From positions 1 through 35,264 of the forward strand of contig JASHON010000023.1 of NCBI GenBank assembly GCA_030041095.1: a stretch of 35,264 nucleotides of DNA. Reading direction: 5' to 3'. Below the pieces are notes generated by a model. It saw nothing but the letters and a program-made list of their open reading frames with translations, was not told where the DNA came from and searched no databases. The translations under genes and the position numbers were made by a program. The stretch comes from Terriglobia bacterium. Its GTDB lineage: Bacteria; Acidobacteriota; Terriglobia; UBA7540. Shown piece by piece: positions 8,372-16,362 of the stretch. Numbering within the stretch: the stretch's first letter is position 1; every line of letters begins with the position of its first letter.

Positions 8372-8905
8372 TCAGTCTCTCGTTTGGCGCGCGCGTCTTT
8401 CGTGTTCAAGAAGCCAGCGTTTGCGCTCGATGCCTCCTCCGTAGCCGGTAAGCGAGCCGTCGGAGCCGATCACACGGTGACACGGGACGACCACCCCAAC
8501 GGGATTTGCGCCTGTGGCGAGGCCAACCGCGCGAGCTGATTTGGGCTGGCCGATGCGCGCCGCAAGCTTTCCGTAAGAGACCGTTGTGCCGCTGGGAATT
8601 TCCCGCAGCGCACGCCACACCTTAAGCTGGAAAGGCGTTCCGGCCATTTGCACCTGCAAATCGTCGATGGCCTCAATCTCTCCGGCAAAGTACCGGCTTA
8701 TTGCATCGGTCAGACCGTTAGGGTTAGAACCGGGCTCAATGTGGAATGAGCCATCGCCATAATATCGGCGCAGAAAGTGATGCATCTCGCCTTCGCCGTC
8801 CATCCAGCCTGCGGCGCGGAGCTTTCCTTTCTCGTCCGCGACAATCAGCATCTCGCCAATCGGCGTGGCAATTCGATCCAATAAAAACTGCAAGGCCTCA
8901 GTCAT
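8372..8905 (-). CDS. ogt: Methylated-DNA--protein-cysteine methyltransferase
   Basis: A 177-residue single-use DNA repair protein that transfers alkyl groups from O6-alkylguanine or O4-alkylthymine to its own cysteine. The active site VPCHRVIGSDGSLTGYGGG places the acceptor at Cys142, and the helix-turn-helix region with SYGKLAARIGQP precedes it (about 110-121). The length matches Ogt-type proteins without the Ada sensor domain. The ATG at 8905 is chosen because AAGGAGG lies 5-6 bases upstream and the conserved N-terminal domain begins there. This start lies inside the last codons of the upstream Ada-AlkA gene (8-base overlap), so the two are very probably translationally coupled as an alkylation-repair operon. 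Confidence 0.93.
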   Translation of the reverse strand: MTEALQFLLDRIATPIGEMLIVADEKGKLRAAGWMDGEGEMHHFLRRYYGDGSFHIEPGSNPNGLTDAISRYFAGEIEAIDDLQVQMAGTPFQLKVWRALREIPSGTTVSYGKLAARIGQPKSARAVGLATGANPVGVVVPCHRVIGSDGSLTGYGGGIERKRWLLEHERRARQTRD

Positions 8906-10397
8906 AGTTCCTCCTTTCGGGAATTGAGTCAGCCTGTGTTGCCCAGAGGTGTTGGGCCGCGTAGGCGCGCCAGGGCCGCCACAACTCCGCGCGTTTGAGA
9001 AGGCTGCCCGGGTTTGAGCGTGCGCCATGCATCAAAGCGGCGCCTCGAAGCAGGCCGGCATCCGATGCAGGAAACGCATCCGTTTCCCGTAAAGCACGCA
9101 ATGCGATATATTGAGCCGTCCATTCACCTACGCCGCGAATCGAACGGAATCGTGTAACGGCTTCTTCGATTGTGCCGAATGGGCGAAACAGGTTCGCATC
9201 CGTTACGGCAGCTTCTGCCAATGCTTTCAGCGCCAGTTGCCGCGCGCCCGGCATAGCCAGGCCCAGGCATTCTGCAGAGGCAAGACGCTGGGCAGAGGGA
9301 AACGTGTGAGACAAGCCGGCATGGTGGACATTACGATGCGGCACGGGCACGCCGTAGCGCGCAACGAGCTGTCCCGCAAGCCGGCGGGCTGCGGCGATGC
9401 TCACTTGTTGGCCGAGAATGGCCCGCACGGCCAATTCGAACCCATCCCACCCGCCTGGCGAGCGTAGTCCGGGACGTTGCGCCACCAACGGTCGAAGCAA
9501 CGGATCGAGGGCGAGATGTCGATCGATGGTTTCGATATCCGCGCCCGTATCGAACAGGCGGCGCACGCGGGTGACAATCGCAGGGAGAGCCCGAACGCTA
9601 GGGAAGAAAATCGCAACGGCCAGGCTTTCACTCTCCGGAGAGTGCTGCACTTGGACGGACCCGGCAAAGCCGTCCATCTCAACCGTGCGTTGATAAGTTC
9701 CATTCTCCACTACTTCCACGCCCGGGATTGCCCGCGCCTGCAGGTAAGCGAGCATGGACTCCCAATCATAGGGGGGGCGATAGCGGAGACGGAGTGTGAC
9801 ACCCGGTTTTGAAGGCGCGGAACCGGCGAGATCTTTTCGTCGCAAGCTGCCAGGCGGGCGATGATAAAGATCGCGGAAGATTTCATTGAAACGGCGCACG
9901 CTGCCAAATCCCGCTGCCAACGCAATGGCGGTGATGGGCATTCGCGTCTCATGAATGAGCTGCTTGGCGAAGAGCACGCGCCGTGTCTGGGCCACTGCGA
10001 CGGGAGAGGCTCCAAGATGCCGCAGGAACAGTCGTCGGAGCTGGCGCTCTCCTACGCCGAGGCGTTCAGACAGGCTTCCAACGCTGGCGGCTTCACCGTC
10101 AAGCGCTCCCTCGGCAATCAACGCCAATGCACGGGAGACCGTGTTTGAAGTGCCCCGCCATGAAGCCAAGTCAGGCGCGGTTTCAGGCCGACAGCGCAGG
10201 CACGGACGAAAGCCGGCCTCCTGCGCCGCTGCCGCTGAGCCGAAAAAGCGGCAATGCCCAAGCTGCGGCGTTCGGGCGGGGCAAACCGGCCGGCAATAGA
10301 TGCCTGTGGTGGTGACAGCGACGAACAATAATCCATCGAAACGAGCGTCACGGCTCTGCAGGGCACGATAGCAAATGTCTCGATCGGGCAGCTCCAT
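8898..10397 (-). CDS. alkA: Ada sensor / AraC / AlkA fusion: 3-methyladenine DNA glycosylase
   Basis: A 499-residue fusion with three parts. Residues 1-80 are the Ada-type zinc domain with the four cysteines C35, C39, C66 and C69; in E. coli Ada the equivalent of C35 accepts methyl from phosphotriesters and turns the protein into an activator. Residues about 85-185 hold an AraC-type DNA-binding domain (GERQLRRLFLRHLGASP...IALAAGFGSVRRFNE). Residues about 200-495 are AlkA, with its N-terminal domain and a HhH-GPD glycosylase (SIRGVGEWTAQYIALRAL) whose catalytic aspartate is D446 in FPASDAGLLR. It excises alkylated purines. The protein should couple damage sensing, transcriptional control and base excision, with the O6-methyltransferase encoded by the overlapping downstream gene. 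Confidence 0.93.
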   Translation of the reverse strand: MELPDRDICYRALQSRDARFDGLLFVAVTTTGIYCRPVCPARTPQLGHCRFFGSAAAAQEAGFRPCLRCRPETAPDLASWRGTSNTVSRALALIAEGALDGEAASVGSLSERLGVGERQLRRLFLRHLGASPVAVAQTRRVLFAKQLIHETRMPITAIALAAGFGSVRRFNEIFRDLYHRPPGSLRRKDLAGSAPSKPGVTLRLRYRPPYDWESMLAYLQARAIPGVEVVENGTYQRTVEMDGFAGSVQVQHSPESESLAVAIFFPSVRALPAIVTRVRRLFDTGADIETIDRHLALDPLLRPLVAQRPGLRSPGGWDGFELAVRAILGQQVSIAAARRLAGQLVARYGVPVPHRNVHHAGLSHTFPSAQRLASAECLGLAMPGARQLALKALAEAAVTDANLFRPFGTIEEAVTRFRSIRGVGEWTAQYIALRALRETDAFPASDAGLLRGAALMHGARSNPGSLLKRAELWRPWRAYAAQHLWATQADSIPERRNYD

Positions 10398-10532
10398 ACC
10401 GGCATTCTCTCACGGGTCACGGAAACAGACTCGCGCTTTTCGGACCTGTTCATCTGCAACAGGCTGTTTGGGGAAAATCATCTTCGGTGCCCGAGTTTCC
10501 AGATGGCAGCGAGCGGGGCTTTACAGGCTGTG

Positions 10533-10660
10533 GAAAAAGTCTGGCTGCCTTGCTGAGTGCGGCGAGAGACCTCTGCATCTCTTCGAAAACAAATGCTGGG
10601 ATTCTTCGCTGCGCTCAGAATGACATTCGTTGACAGCGTTCTTCCGCAGCCTGTTTAACC
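10533..10660. repeat. Dispersed repeat, copy 2 (about 128 bp)
   Basis: Second copy of the element at 3831-3955, same orientation, with the identical core GCGAGAGACCTCTGCATCTC and continuing identity to ATGCTG. It fills much of the 358-base gap between the divergent Ada-AlkA gene and the membrane-anchored protein at 10756. No start codon or ribosome binding site is conserved between copies. Just downstream a TATAGT box at 10730-10735 is a plausible -10 for the gene at 10756, but a good -35 is not visible. Confidence 0.8.
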
Positions 10661-10755
10661 GTTCCAGCTCACTCCATGGCGGCGATGAGTGTTTTGTTCG
10701 GCGCTGCGCAACAGGGCGCTGCAATTTGGTATAGTGACACACAGGAGGCTTAGCC

Positions 10756-11331
10756 ATGGCGATCTCGTCGTCAAACCCGCCGCCTCTGCCTCAGCACTCG
10801 GGCGGCAAAGTGCTTCTGGTATGCGGAGTCCTGGTGGCCATGCTCCTGGCCGCAGCCGTTTTCAGCATTTACTTTGGTGTCCGGATTATTTCCCGGAGCG
10901 TCGTCGTGCATTCGGGGCAAGGCGCTCACGGCGCCGGTCAAGTGGCCATTGACACGCCGCTGGGCAGCGTACGGGTCAGCCACGGCACGGTCGTTGACAC
11001 TGGCCTCATCGGCCTGCCTCTCTATCCAGGCGCCCGGCAACTGAAAGACGTGGGCAGTAATTCCGTCGCGGCACAGTTCGGAAATGAGAACCAGTTAGGT
11101 GTGATGGCTGCGAAGTTTGAGACTTCGGACCCTATTGAGAAAGTCGCGGAGTTTTACCGGCAACGTCTCCGGGGGCAAATTACGCGATTCATTCAGAGAG
11201 ATGCGAGCGGGCAGACTCTGTTTGAAATCAAGACTTCGGATGAAGATAAGATTGTGACGCTCAAGCACACCGGCGATGAGACTCGCATCGCACTCGTAAA
11301 ACTGTTCCACGGGAACCACGCTGCGAATTAA
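10756..11331 (+). CDS. Membrane-anchored protein of unknown function
   Basis: A 191-residue protein I do not recognise. After a proline-rich cytoplasmic start (NPPPLPQ) there is one strong transmembrane helix at about residues 18-44 (VLLVCGVLVAMLLAAAVFSI). A Gly/His/Val-rich linker leads to a compact alpha/beta domain at about 88-185. That domain begins with the LPLYPGARQL segment and contains FYRQRLRG and FEIKTSDEDKIVTL, a pattern seen in many small exported acidobacterial proteins. The topology suggests a signal anchor with the C-terminal domain outside the cytoplasm. An AGGAGG box lies nine bases before the ATG. It is followed by the CPBP protease 148 bases later on the same strand. Confidence 0.75.
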   Translation: MAISSSNPPPLPQHSGGKVLLVCGVLVAMLLAAAVFSIYFGVRIISRSVVVHSGQGAHGAGQVAIDTPLGSVRVSHGTVVDTGLIGLPLYPGARQLKDVGSNSVAAQFGNENQLGVMAAKFETSDPIEKVAEFYRQRLRGQITRFIQRDASGQTLFEIKTSDEDKIVTLKHTGDETRIALVKLFHGNHAAN

Positions 11332-11479
11332 ACGGCGGTCTCAGCTCAGCGGCAGGCAGTGAGCGGCAAGTTTCCGAACATCAGCCTTGTTTCACACGTC
11401 ACAACGTGCTGAAAGGTTTGGCGGGAAACCGCGAACCTCCGCGTTCACTGATCCTCAAACTTCATTTTAGGCGCTCCTG

Positions 11480-12463
11480 ATGAATGACCAAGAGTCTTCC
11501 GGAACGGGCGAGGGCAAGCCGTTAAACACCGAGGGAGAGATTGCCCCGCCGTCTCCCCCGAAGCCTCCAAGCTTCTTGCATCGAGCGTTGTTTAACTCCA
11601 GCGGTTTGCGCTCCGGCTGGCGGCTGCTCATTTTTGCCGCCATTTGGCTTTTAGGGCTCATTTTGTTTGGAGCCTTGGGGGGCGTACTGACTCATCGGTT
11701 CCGCCAGGGCGCGCGCAGCCTCACTCCGAATAGTGCAGTCGTTATCGAGGGCTTCTTTTTCATATCGGTGCTCATCGCGGCGTTCGTCATGGCGCGATGT
11801 GAGAAAAAGTCCTTCGCAGATTACCTCTTGCCCTGGCACAGCGCATTCAGAGGCAAATTCTGGCTCGGTGTTCTGTGGGGCTGGGTGGCGCTTACGGCCC
11901 TGCTGCTTGCGATCCGGTTGGACCACGGATTCTCCTTTGGCCACGTCGCTCTCGCCCGGTCGAAGTTGCCTTACGACGCCGCGGTGTGGGCACTGACATT
12001 TCTATTGACGGGCTTCTTTGAAGAATTCAGCTTTCGCGGCTATCCCCTTTACATCCTGACTAAGGGCATCGGATTCTGGCCGGCAGCCGTGATACTTTCC
12101 GCCGCATTCGGCGCGATCCACCTGAGCAATATTGGAGAAGACTGGGCCGGAGCTCTTTGCGCCGCCATCATCGGGGTTTTCTTCTGCTTTACGGTGCGGC
12201 GAACGGGAAGCCTGTGGTTTGCGATTGGCCTGCACGCCATGTGGGACTATGCAGAAACTTTCCTCTATTCGGTCCCAAACAGCGGACTGAAGGCCACCGG
12301 GCATCTGCTCGATTCATCTTTCCACGGACCAGTGTGGCTGACGGGCGGAAGCGTGGGACCGGAAGGCAGCGCGCTGGTGTTCGTATTGATTGGGATCCTG
12401 TTTCTTGTGTTTCATCTGCTTTACCCGGAGGTGAAATTCTCGGGTCCGGCTGACCGCGTGTGA
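11480..12463 (+). CDS. CPBP-family intramembrane metalloprotease
   Basis: A 327-residue multipass membrane protein of the CAAX protease/bacteriocin-processing (Abi) family. The catalytic motifs are complete: EE-x3-R at E181-E182 and R186 (EEFSFRG), F-x3-H ending at H214 (FGAIH), and the third motif with H252 and D256 (HAMWD). About eight hydrophobic segments surround them, after a Pro-rich cytoplasmic N-terminus of some 45 residues. Family members cleave prenylated or hydrophobic substrates inside the membrane, often for self-immunity or protein maturation; the substrate here is unknown. It ends seven bases before the adenosine-specific kinase start, so the two are likely co-transcribed. Confidence 0.88.
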   Translation: MNDQESSGTGEGKPLNTEGEIAPPSPPKPPSFLHRALFNSSGLRSGWRLLIFAAIWLLGLILFGALGGVLTHRFRQGARSLTPNSAVVIEGFFFISVLIAAFVMARCEKKSFADYLLPWHSAFRGKFWLGVLWGWVALTALLLAIRLDHGFSFGHVALARSKLPYDAAVWALTFLLTGFFEEFSFRGYPLYILTKGIGFWPAAVILSAAFGAIHLSNIGEDWAGALCAAIIGVFFCFTVRRTGSLWFAIGLHAMWDYAETFLYSVPNSGLKATGHLLDSSFHGPVWLTGGSVGPEGSALVFVLIGILFLVFHLLYPEVKFSGPADRV

Positions 12464-12470
12464 GGCAACT

Positions 12471-12953
12471 ATGGAGCTGAAGAGCATTCCGATCGAAAAA
12501 CCCGCCGATCTCAATTTCATTCTGGGCCAGTCGCATTTCATCAAGACGGTTGAAGACATTCACGAGGGAATCGTGCTGACCGTGCCCGGGATTCGGTTCG
12601 GGATCGGTTTCTGCGAATCGTCCGGGCCGGCGCTGGTGCGCTCGTCGGGCAATGATGCGCGCCTGGTCGAGCTGGCGCAGAAGAACGCCCTTTCCCTAAG
12701 TTGCGGGCATTGCTTCATTATCTTTCTAGAAGGCGGATTTCCGGTCAACGTTCTGAACGTGGTGAAAAGCGTGCCAGAGGTCTGCTCCATTTTCTGCGCG
12801 ACGGCAAATCCTGTGGAAGTGATTGTAGCGGAAACAGCTCAAGGACGAGGGATTCTCGGCGTGATCGATGGAGCGAAGACGAAAGGCATCGAGACGGAAG
12901 CCGACGTGAAAGTTCGCAAGGAATTCCTGCGAAAAATAGGCTACAAGCTTTAG
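12471..12953 (+). CDS. Adenosine-specific kinase (PF04008 family)
   Basis: A 160-residue single-domain protein matching the adenosine-specific kinase family (formerly DUF355). Recognisable segments are [19 protein letters not shown] near the start, [18 protein letters not shown] with its conserved Cys, [17 protein letters not shown], and [14 protein letters not shown] near the end. The family is best known from archaea and scattered bacteria; the kinase assignment comes from limited biochemical and structural work, so function is tentative. The start lies seven bases after the CPBP stop, with TGAGG as a probable ribosome binding site. Its stop overlaps the convergent xseA stop by four bases. 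Confidence 0.85.
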   Translation: MELKSIPIEKPADLNFILGQSHFIKTVEDIHEGIVLTVPGIRFGIGFCESSGPALVRSSGNDARLVELAQKNALSLSCGHCFIIFLEGGFPVNVLNVVKSVPEVCSIFCATANPVEVIVAETAQGRGILGVIDGAKTKGIETEADVKVRKEFLRKIGYKL

Positions 12954-14308
12954 GCTTTCCTGCTTCGCACGGTAGCTCCAAGCTCTCCGGCCGCGAGGCG
13001 GACGGAGATATCGCTGTTGAGCGGAACGGTGGCGGCGTCACGAACGATGGCGCCTTCCGCGTCTCGCACAATGGAATAGCCGCGCGATAAGATGGTTGCA
13101 GGGTTGCGCTCGCGCAGAACGGCAGCGGCCTGCTCCCATCGGGCGCGACGATCGGCCAGACCACGCTTAAATCCCGATTCCAGCTTGTCCTTGGATTCTT
13201 CGAAGCGCGTGCGCTTCCATTCAACAAGCCGCCGCAAGTCAAACCGCCAGACCCCGGCTGAAGCGTGCAGCCAGAGCTCGCGCGCATGTGTGATGCGACC
13301 GGCCAGTGCCCGTTCGATCCGGATCACCCGTTCGTCGAGCCGCTGAGCGCGCTCCGCCAACCTCGCCGGCAGAGTATAGAAAACGCGATGCATGGACAAC
13401 CCGTTCAGCCGCTCGCGCGACTCTGCCAGCTTCAATCGGATCACTTGAAGCAGCCGCCGCTCGCGATTGGAAAGCTCGGTTTCGAAGTCTGCCTTGCGCT
13501 GGATCACCAGCTCCGCCGCGGCCGACGGCGTAGGGGCTCGCAAATCCGCGACGAAGTCCGCGATGGTGAAATCGGTTTCGTGTCCCACGCCGCTGATCAC
13601 CGGAATCCTCGACACCGCGATGGCTCTTGCCACAGATTCCTCGTTGAATGCCCAAAGATCTTCAATCGAGCCGCCCCCTCGCGCAACAATGATGACGTCT
13701 GCGAGTGAGTGTTCGTTGAAATGGCGCAAGGCACCGACAATCTCTTCGGCTGCACCTTCTCCTTGAACCCTGATTGGATAGAGGATGACGTTGATGTTGG
13801 GGAAACGGCGGCGCAGGACGTGCAGGATGTCTCGCACCACAGCTCCCGTGGGCGATGTGACAAGGCCGACGGTGCGGGGAAGCACGGGCAGCGGCTTCTT
13901 GCGGGCCGGAGCAAACAACCCTTCTGCCGCAAGCTTTGCCTTCAGTTGCTCGAAAGCAAGTTGGAGGGCGCCGGCGCCGGCTGGCTCCAGAAACTCGGCG
14001 ATAAGCTGGTATTCTCCCCGAGCTTCGTAGATGCCCAGCCGGCCTCGCGCGATCAGCGAAATGCCATCCTGCGGCTTGAACTTCAGGTAACGCGCCTGAT
14101 TGCGGAAACAGACCACGCGGAGCTGCGCCATCTCGTCCTTGAGTGTGAAATAAAGATGGCCGGAGGAGGCAGCACGGAAATTCGAAACCTCACCCACAAT
14201 CCAGACATCGAGGAAGTGTGGTTCAATCCGGTTTCGGATCTGGGCGGTGAGCTCCGAAACCGTCAGAATCTTGCGTTCGACTTGGAACTCGAATGCGGAT
14301 TGGCTCAG
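12950..14308 (-). CDS. xseA: Exodeoxyribonuclease VII large subunit
   Basis: XseA forms, with several XseB subunits, an exonuclease that degrades single-stranded DNA to oligonucleotides. An N-terminal OB-fold begins [19 protein letters not shown], continues with [17 protein letters not shown], and is followed by the catalytic region: [30 protein letters not shown] and [19 protein letters not shown] long coiled-coil C-terminus completes the protein. The frame has no ATG, GTG or TTG between an in-frame stop at 14327-14329 and the GTG at 14197, which lies inside the OB-fold. I therefore place the start at CTG 14306-14308, four bases after GAGGT, giving 452 residues of usual length. No xseB is visible nearby. 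It follows the DUF2905 gene on the same strand. Confidence 0.88.
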   Translation of the reverse strand: MSQSAFEFQVERKILTVSELTAQIRNRIEPHFLDVWIVGEVSNFRAASSGHLYFTLKDEMAQLRVVCFRNQARYLKFKPQDGISLIARGRLGIYEARGEYQLIAEFLEPAGAGALQLAFEQLKAKLAAEGLFAPARKKPLPVLPRTVGLVTSPTGAVVRDILHVLRRRFPNINVILYPIRVQGEGAAEEIVGALRHFNEHSLADVIIVARGGGSIEDLWAFNEESVARAIAVSRIPVISGVGHETDFTIADFVADLRAPTPSAAAELVIQRKADFETELSNRERRLLQVIRLKLAESRERLNGLSMHRVFYTLPARLAERAQRLDERVIRIERALAGRITHARELWLHASAGVWRFDLRRLVEWKRTRFEESKDKLESGFKRGLADRRARWEQAAAVLRERNPATILSRGYSIVRDAEGAIVRDAATVPLNSDISVRLAAGELGATVRSRKA

Positions 14309-14336
14309 AAAGACCTCGATCCCAGTTCAATTTGGA

Positions 14337-14359
14337 CAGCCACCCGTAGTGGGTGGCTG
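14337..14359. other. Perfect 9-bp hairpin upstream of xseA
   Basis: CAGCCACCC (14337-14345) pairs perfectly with GGGTGGCTG (14351-14359) around the five-base loop GTAGT. It lies between the DUF2905 stop and the proposed xseA start and has no U-tract on either strand, so an intrinsic terminator is unlikely. It resembles short REP-like palindromes and could modulate xseA translation, since it ends about 30 bases before the proposed start. Confidence 0.7.
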
Positions 14360-14373
14360 GCGCCTTGGGCGTT

Positions 14374-14595
14374 TCATCGCCGCATAAAGACGCGCGCCAG
14401 CCACAGAACCAAAGTGAGCGCCGCGCTCAGAATTAAACAGGTCACGACCGGGAAATAGAACGTTGTGTTGCGGCCCCGATGCACAATGTCTCCCGGCAAC
14501 CTTCCGAAGCCCGGAATCTTGCCGCTCATCAGCAAAAGTCCCGCGCCGCCGATTACGACGCCGAGGATCACAAGCATCTTGCCGAGTTGATGCAC
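14374..14595 (-). CDS. DUF2905-family small membrane protein
   Basis: A protein of about 73 residues with two transmembrane helices (KMLVILGVVIGGAGLLLMSG and FPVVTCLILSAALTLVLWLA) joined by the family signature KIPGFGRLPGDIVHRGRNTT and FYFP. This is the DUF2905 architecture; function is unknown. GTG at 14593-14595 and TTG at 14596-14598 are both possible starts behind GAGGAGG; the GTG has the better spacing of eight bases. It begins about 30 bases after the stop of the phosphatase gene and precedes xseA, so the three probably form one leftward transcript. Confidence 0.85.
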   Translation of the reverse strand: MHQLGKMLVILGVVIGGAGLLLMSGKIPGFGRLPGDIVHRGRNTTFYFPVVTCLILSAALTLVLWLARVFMRR

Positions 14596-14625
14596 CAAGC
14601 TAGCCTCCTCGGCTGCGCCGGCGCG

Positions 14626-15336
14626 TTACGTCCGCGCCAGTGGACCGCTCTCAATGCCCGCATCGCACCAGCTCTTGAGCAAGGGCGGAAGCTCACGCAG
14701 GTCACCGATCGTCACGTCCGGTCTCATCTTTTCAAGCGTTCGAGAACCTATGCCATAGGTTACTCCGCAGGTCCAAACGCCCGCGTTTCGGCCAGCGGCC
14801 ACATCCGTTTCCGAATCGCCGACGATCATCGTTTGCCGTTGGCTTTTGCCGGTGTTCTGCATGATTTGTTGTATGCCGATCGGATCGGGCTTCTTCCGCT
14901 CAAAGCTGTTGCCGCCGTATACGAAAGAGAAGTGCGATGCCAGTCCCAGTCCCTTCAAAATGCTTTCGGTAAAATGCACCGGCTTGTTCGTGAGAACGGC
15001 CATCACCCGGCCAGTCAATGCGTCGAGCGCCTCGCGCACTCCCGGGTAGGTGACGGTGTGATCGAGCATATGGCGGCCATAGTATTCCAGAAAGAATTGT
15101 GCCGCACGTTCCACCTGGCCGTCCGATGCGCCGTTGCCAAGCGCCCGGCGAACCAGCACCGCCACGCCTTGCCCTACATATGAGGAAATGACCGGCGTGG
15201 CCAGAGGAGCCAGGCCCATTTCTGCACGGGTGGCATTAACGCTTTGTGCAAGATCCGTCTCGCTGTCGATCAGGGTCCCGTCCAGGTCGAAAATGAGGAG
15301 GTCCACCTGTGAAGCACTTCCGCCGTCTGTCTTCAT
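14626..15336 (-). CDS. gph: HAD-family phosphatase, phosphoglycolate phosphatase-like
   Basis: A 236-residue HAD superfamily hydrolase. Motif I is FDLDGTLIDSE with nucleophile D17 and acid/base D19, motif II is VLTNKP, and motifs III/IV are KKPDP and VGDSETDVAAGRNAG. The helical C1 cap between motifs I and II and the LTNKP sequence resemble phosphoglycolate phosphatase, which removes 2-phosphoglycolate formed during repair of oxidised DNA ends or by Rubisco. Other small phosphate substrates are possible. The ATG at 15336 is preferred to an upstream GTG (15378), although no strong ribosome binding site precedes either. It is first in the run phosphatase-DUF2905-xseA. Confidence 0.85.
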   Translation of the reverse strand: MKTDGGSASQVDLLIFDLDGTLIDSETDLAQSVNATRAEMGLAPLATPVISSYVGQGVAVLVRRALGNGASDGQVERAAQFFLEYYGRHMLDHTVTYPGVREALDALTGRVMAVLTNKPVHFTESILKGLGLASHFSFVYGGNSFERKKPDPIGIQQIMQNTGKSQRQTMIVGDSETDVAAGRNAGVWTCGVTYGIGSRTLEKMRPDVTIGDLRELPPLLKSWCDAGIESGPLART

Positions 15337-15445
15337 ATTATCTATCTTAGCGTGAAGCGCCTCGCTCCGGGCAACCACGGGTCGAGCGCGTCAACTCAGC
15401 GCTTTTCGCTTGCGAGTTTTGCCGCGGCTCGTCTAAGATCGAGAA

Positions 15446-16321
15446 GTGACAGAACCTCCCTTGCGCCCCATCCCTCTTCTTCGTTCGGAGGTGTCAAGCC
15501 TCAGCGAATTCAAGGGCCAAGCTGGCATTGCGGTAAAGCCGGCCGACGGACGAGGCCGCAGTGAGGTCGTTTTCTCTTCTCGCTTTACTCTGCTCGGGTT
15601 TGTGCCCAGCCTTCTCAACGATCAAAAACAGATTTGGCGTTTTCCAGTTGCGCTGGCTCACGGCCGTCACTGGAAGCCCGTACTTTTGTTTCTTGTGATC
15701 CTGGTGGGGATCATTCTGGCGGTTGATCCGCACGATCCGGGCTATTTCCGCCACACGCGCCTGTTCCGTCAGTTCAACCGCATTGTAAGCGGTGAGAATG
15801 CGGCGTCTGCCATGTGGATGGTCGTCATTGGGACGTTTGGAATTGGTTTGGTGGCAGGAAAAAAGTGCCTGAGGGATACGGCAATCTGTGCGAGCGCGGC
15901 GGTGGTGGATTCTGAATTCATCACGCAGATCATGAAAGGGCTCGACCGGCGGTTGCGCCCCCAGGATGTTATCTCCTATCATCACCTGCTTGATTCGTGG
16001 TTCAAGGACAGGGGCACCTGGTACAGCGGACCGGGAAGCTTTCCTTCCGGACATATGATTGCCGCAATGTCCATCGCCACAGCTTTCGCCGTTCGCTACC
16101 GGCATCTGAGCTGGGCGCCGTGGGTTGCCTACGGGGCAGCGGGGGTGGTGGGCTTTTCACGACTTACGCTCCTTTCCCACTTTCCTTCAGACGTGTTTGC
16201 AGGCGGTGTCTTCGGCTACGCCATCTGCCGCTATGTGGTGCTTCCAAGGCGCAGCGCAGACGTCCAGCAAACACGGGGCTACGAGGTCGACGAAGTTGCG
16301 GAGGCCGCCGCGCAGCGGTAA
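15446..16321 (+). CDS. PAP2-family membrane phosphatase
   Basis: A 291-residue protein with all three PAP2 signature motifs: K-x6-RP at K164-P172 (KGLDRRLRP), PSGH at 200-203, and SR-x5-H-x3-D at S238-D249 (SRLTLLSHFPSD). H203 and H245 are the expected catalytic pair. Hydrophobic helices at about 79-93, 123-137 and 226-240 and near the end place it in the inner membrane, where relatives hydrolyse undecaprenyl diphosphate, phosphatidylglycerol phosphate or lipid A phosphates. About 75 hydrophilic N-terminal residues precede the first helix and may be partly untranslated. The GTG start has only a weak ribosome binding site, so a later start is possible. Confidence 0.85.
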   Translation: MTEPPLRPIPLLRSEVSSLSEFKGQAGIAVKPADGRGRSEVVFSSRFTLLGFVPSLLNDQKQIWRFPVALAHGRHWKPVLLFLVILVGIILAVDPHDPGYFRHTRLFRQFNRIVSGENAASAMWMVVIGTFGIGLVAGKKCLRDTAICASAAVVDSEFITQIMKGLDRRLRPQDVISYHHLLDSWFKDRGTWYSGPGSFPSGHMIAAMSIATAFAVRYRHLSWAPWVAYGAAGVVGFSRLTLLSHFPSDVFAGGVFGYAICRYVVLPRRSADVQQTRGYEVDEVAEAAAQR

Positions 16322-16362
16322 GGATCGGAGGCGTTTGCTTTGGGGACAGCCCTGACGGTTAT

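Noticed and set aside
13709-14458. 249-codon rightward frame
   Set aside because: Antisense to xseA and DUF2905, whose motifs are unambiguous.
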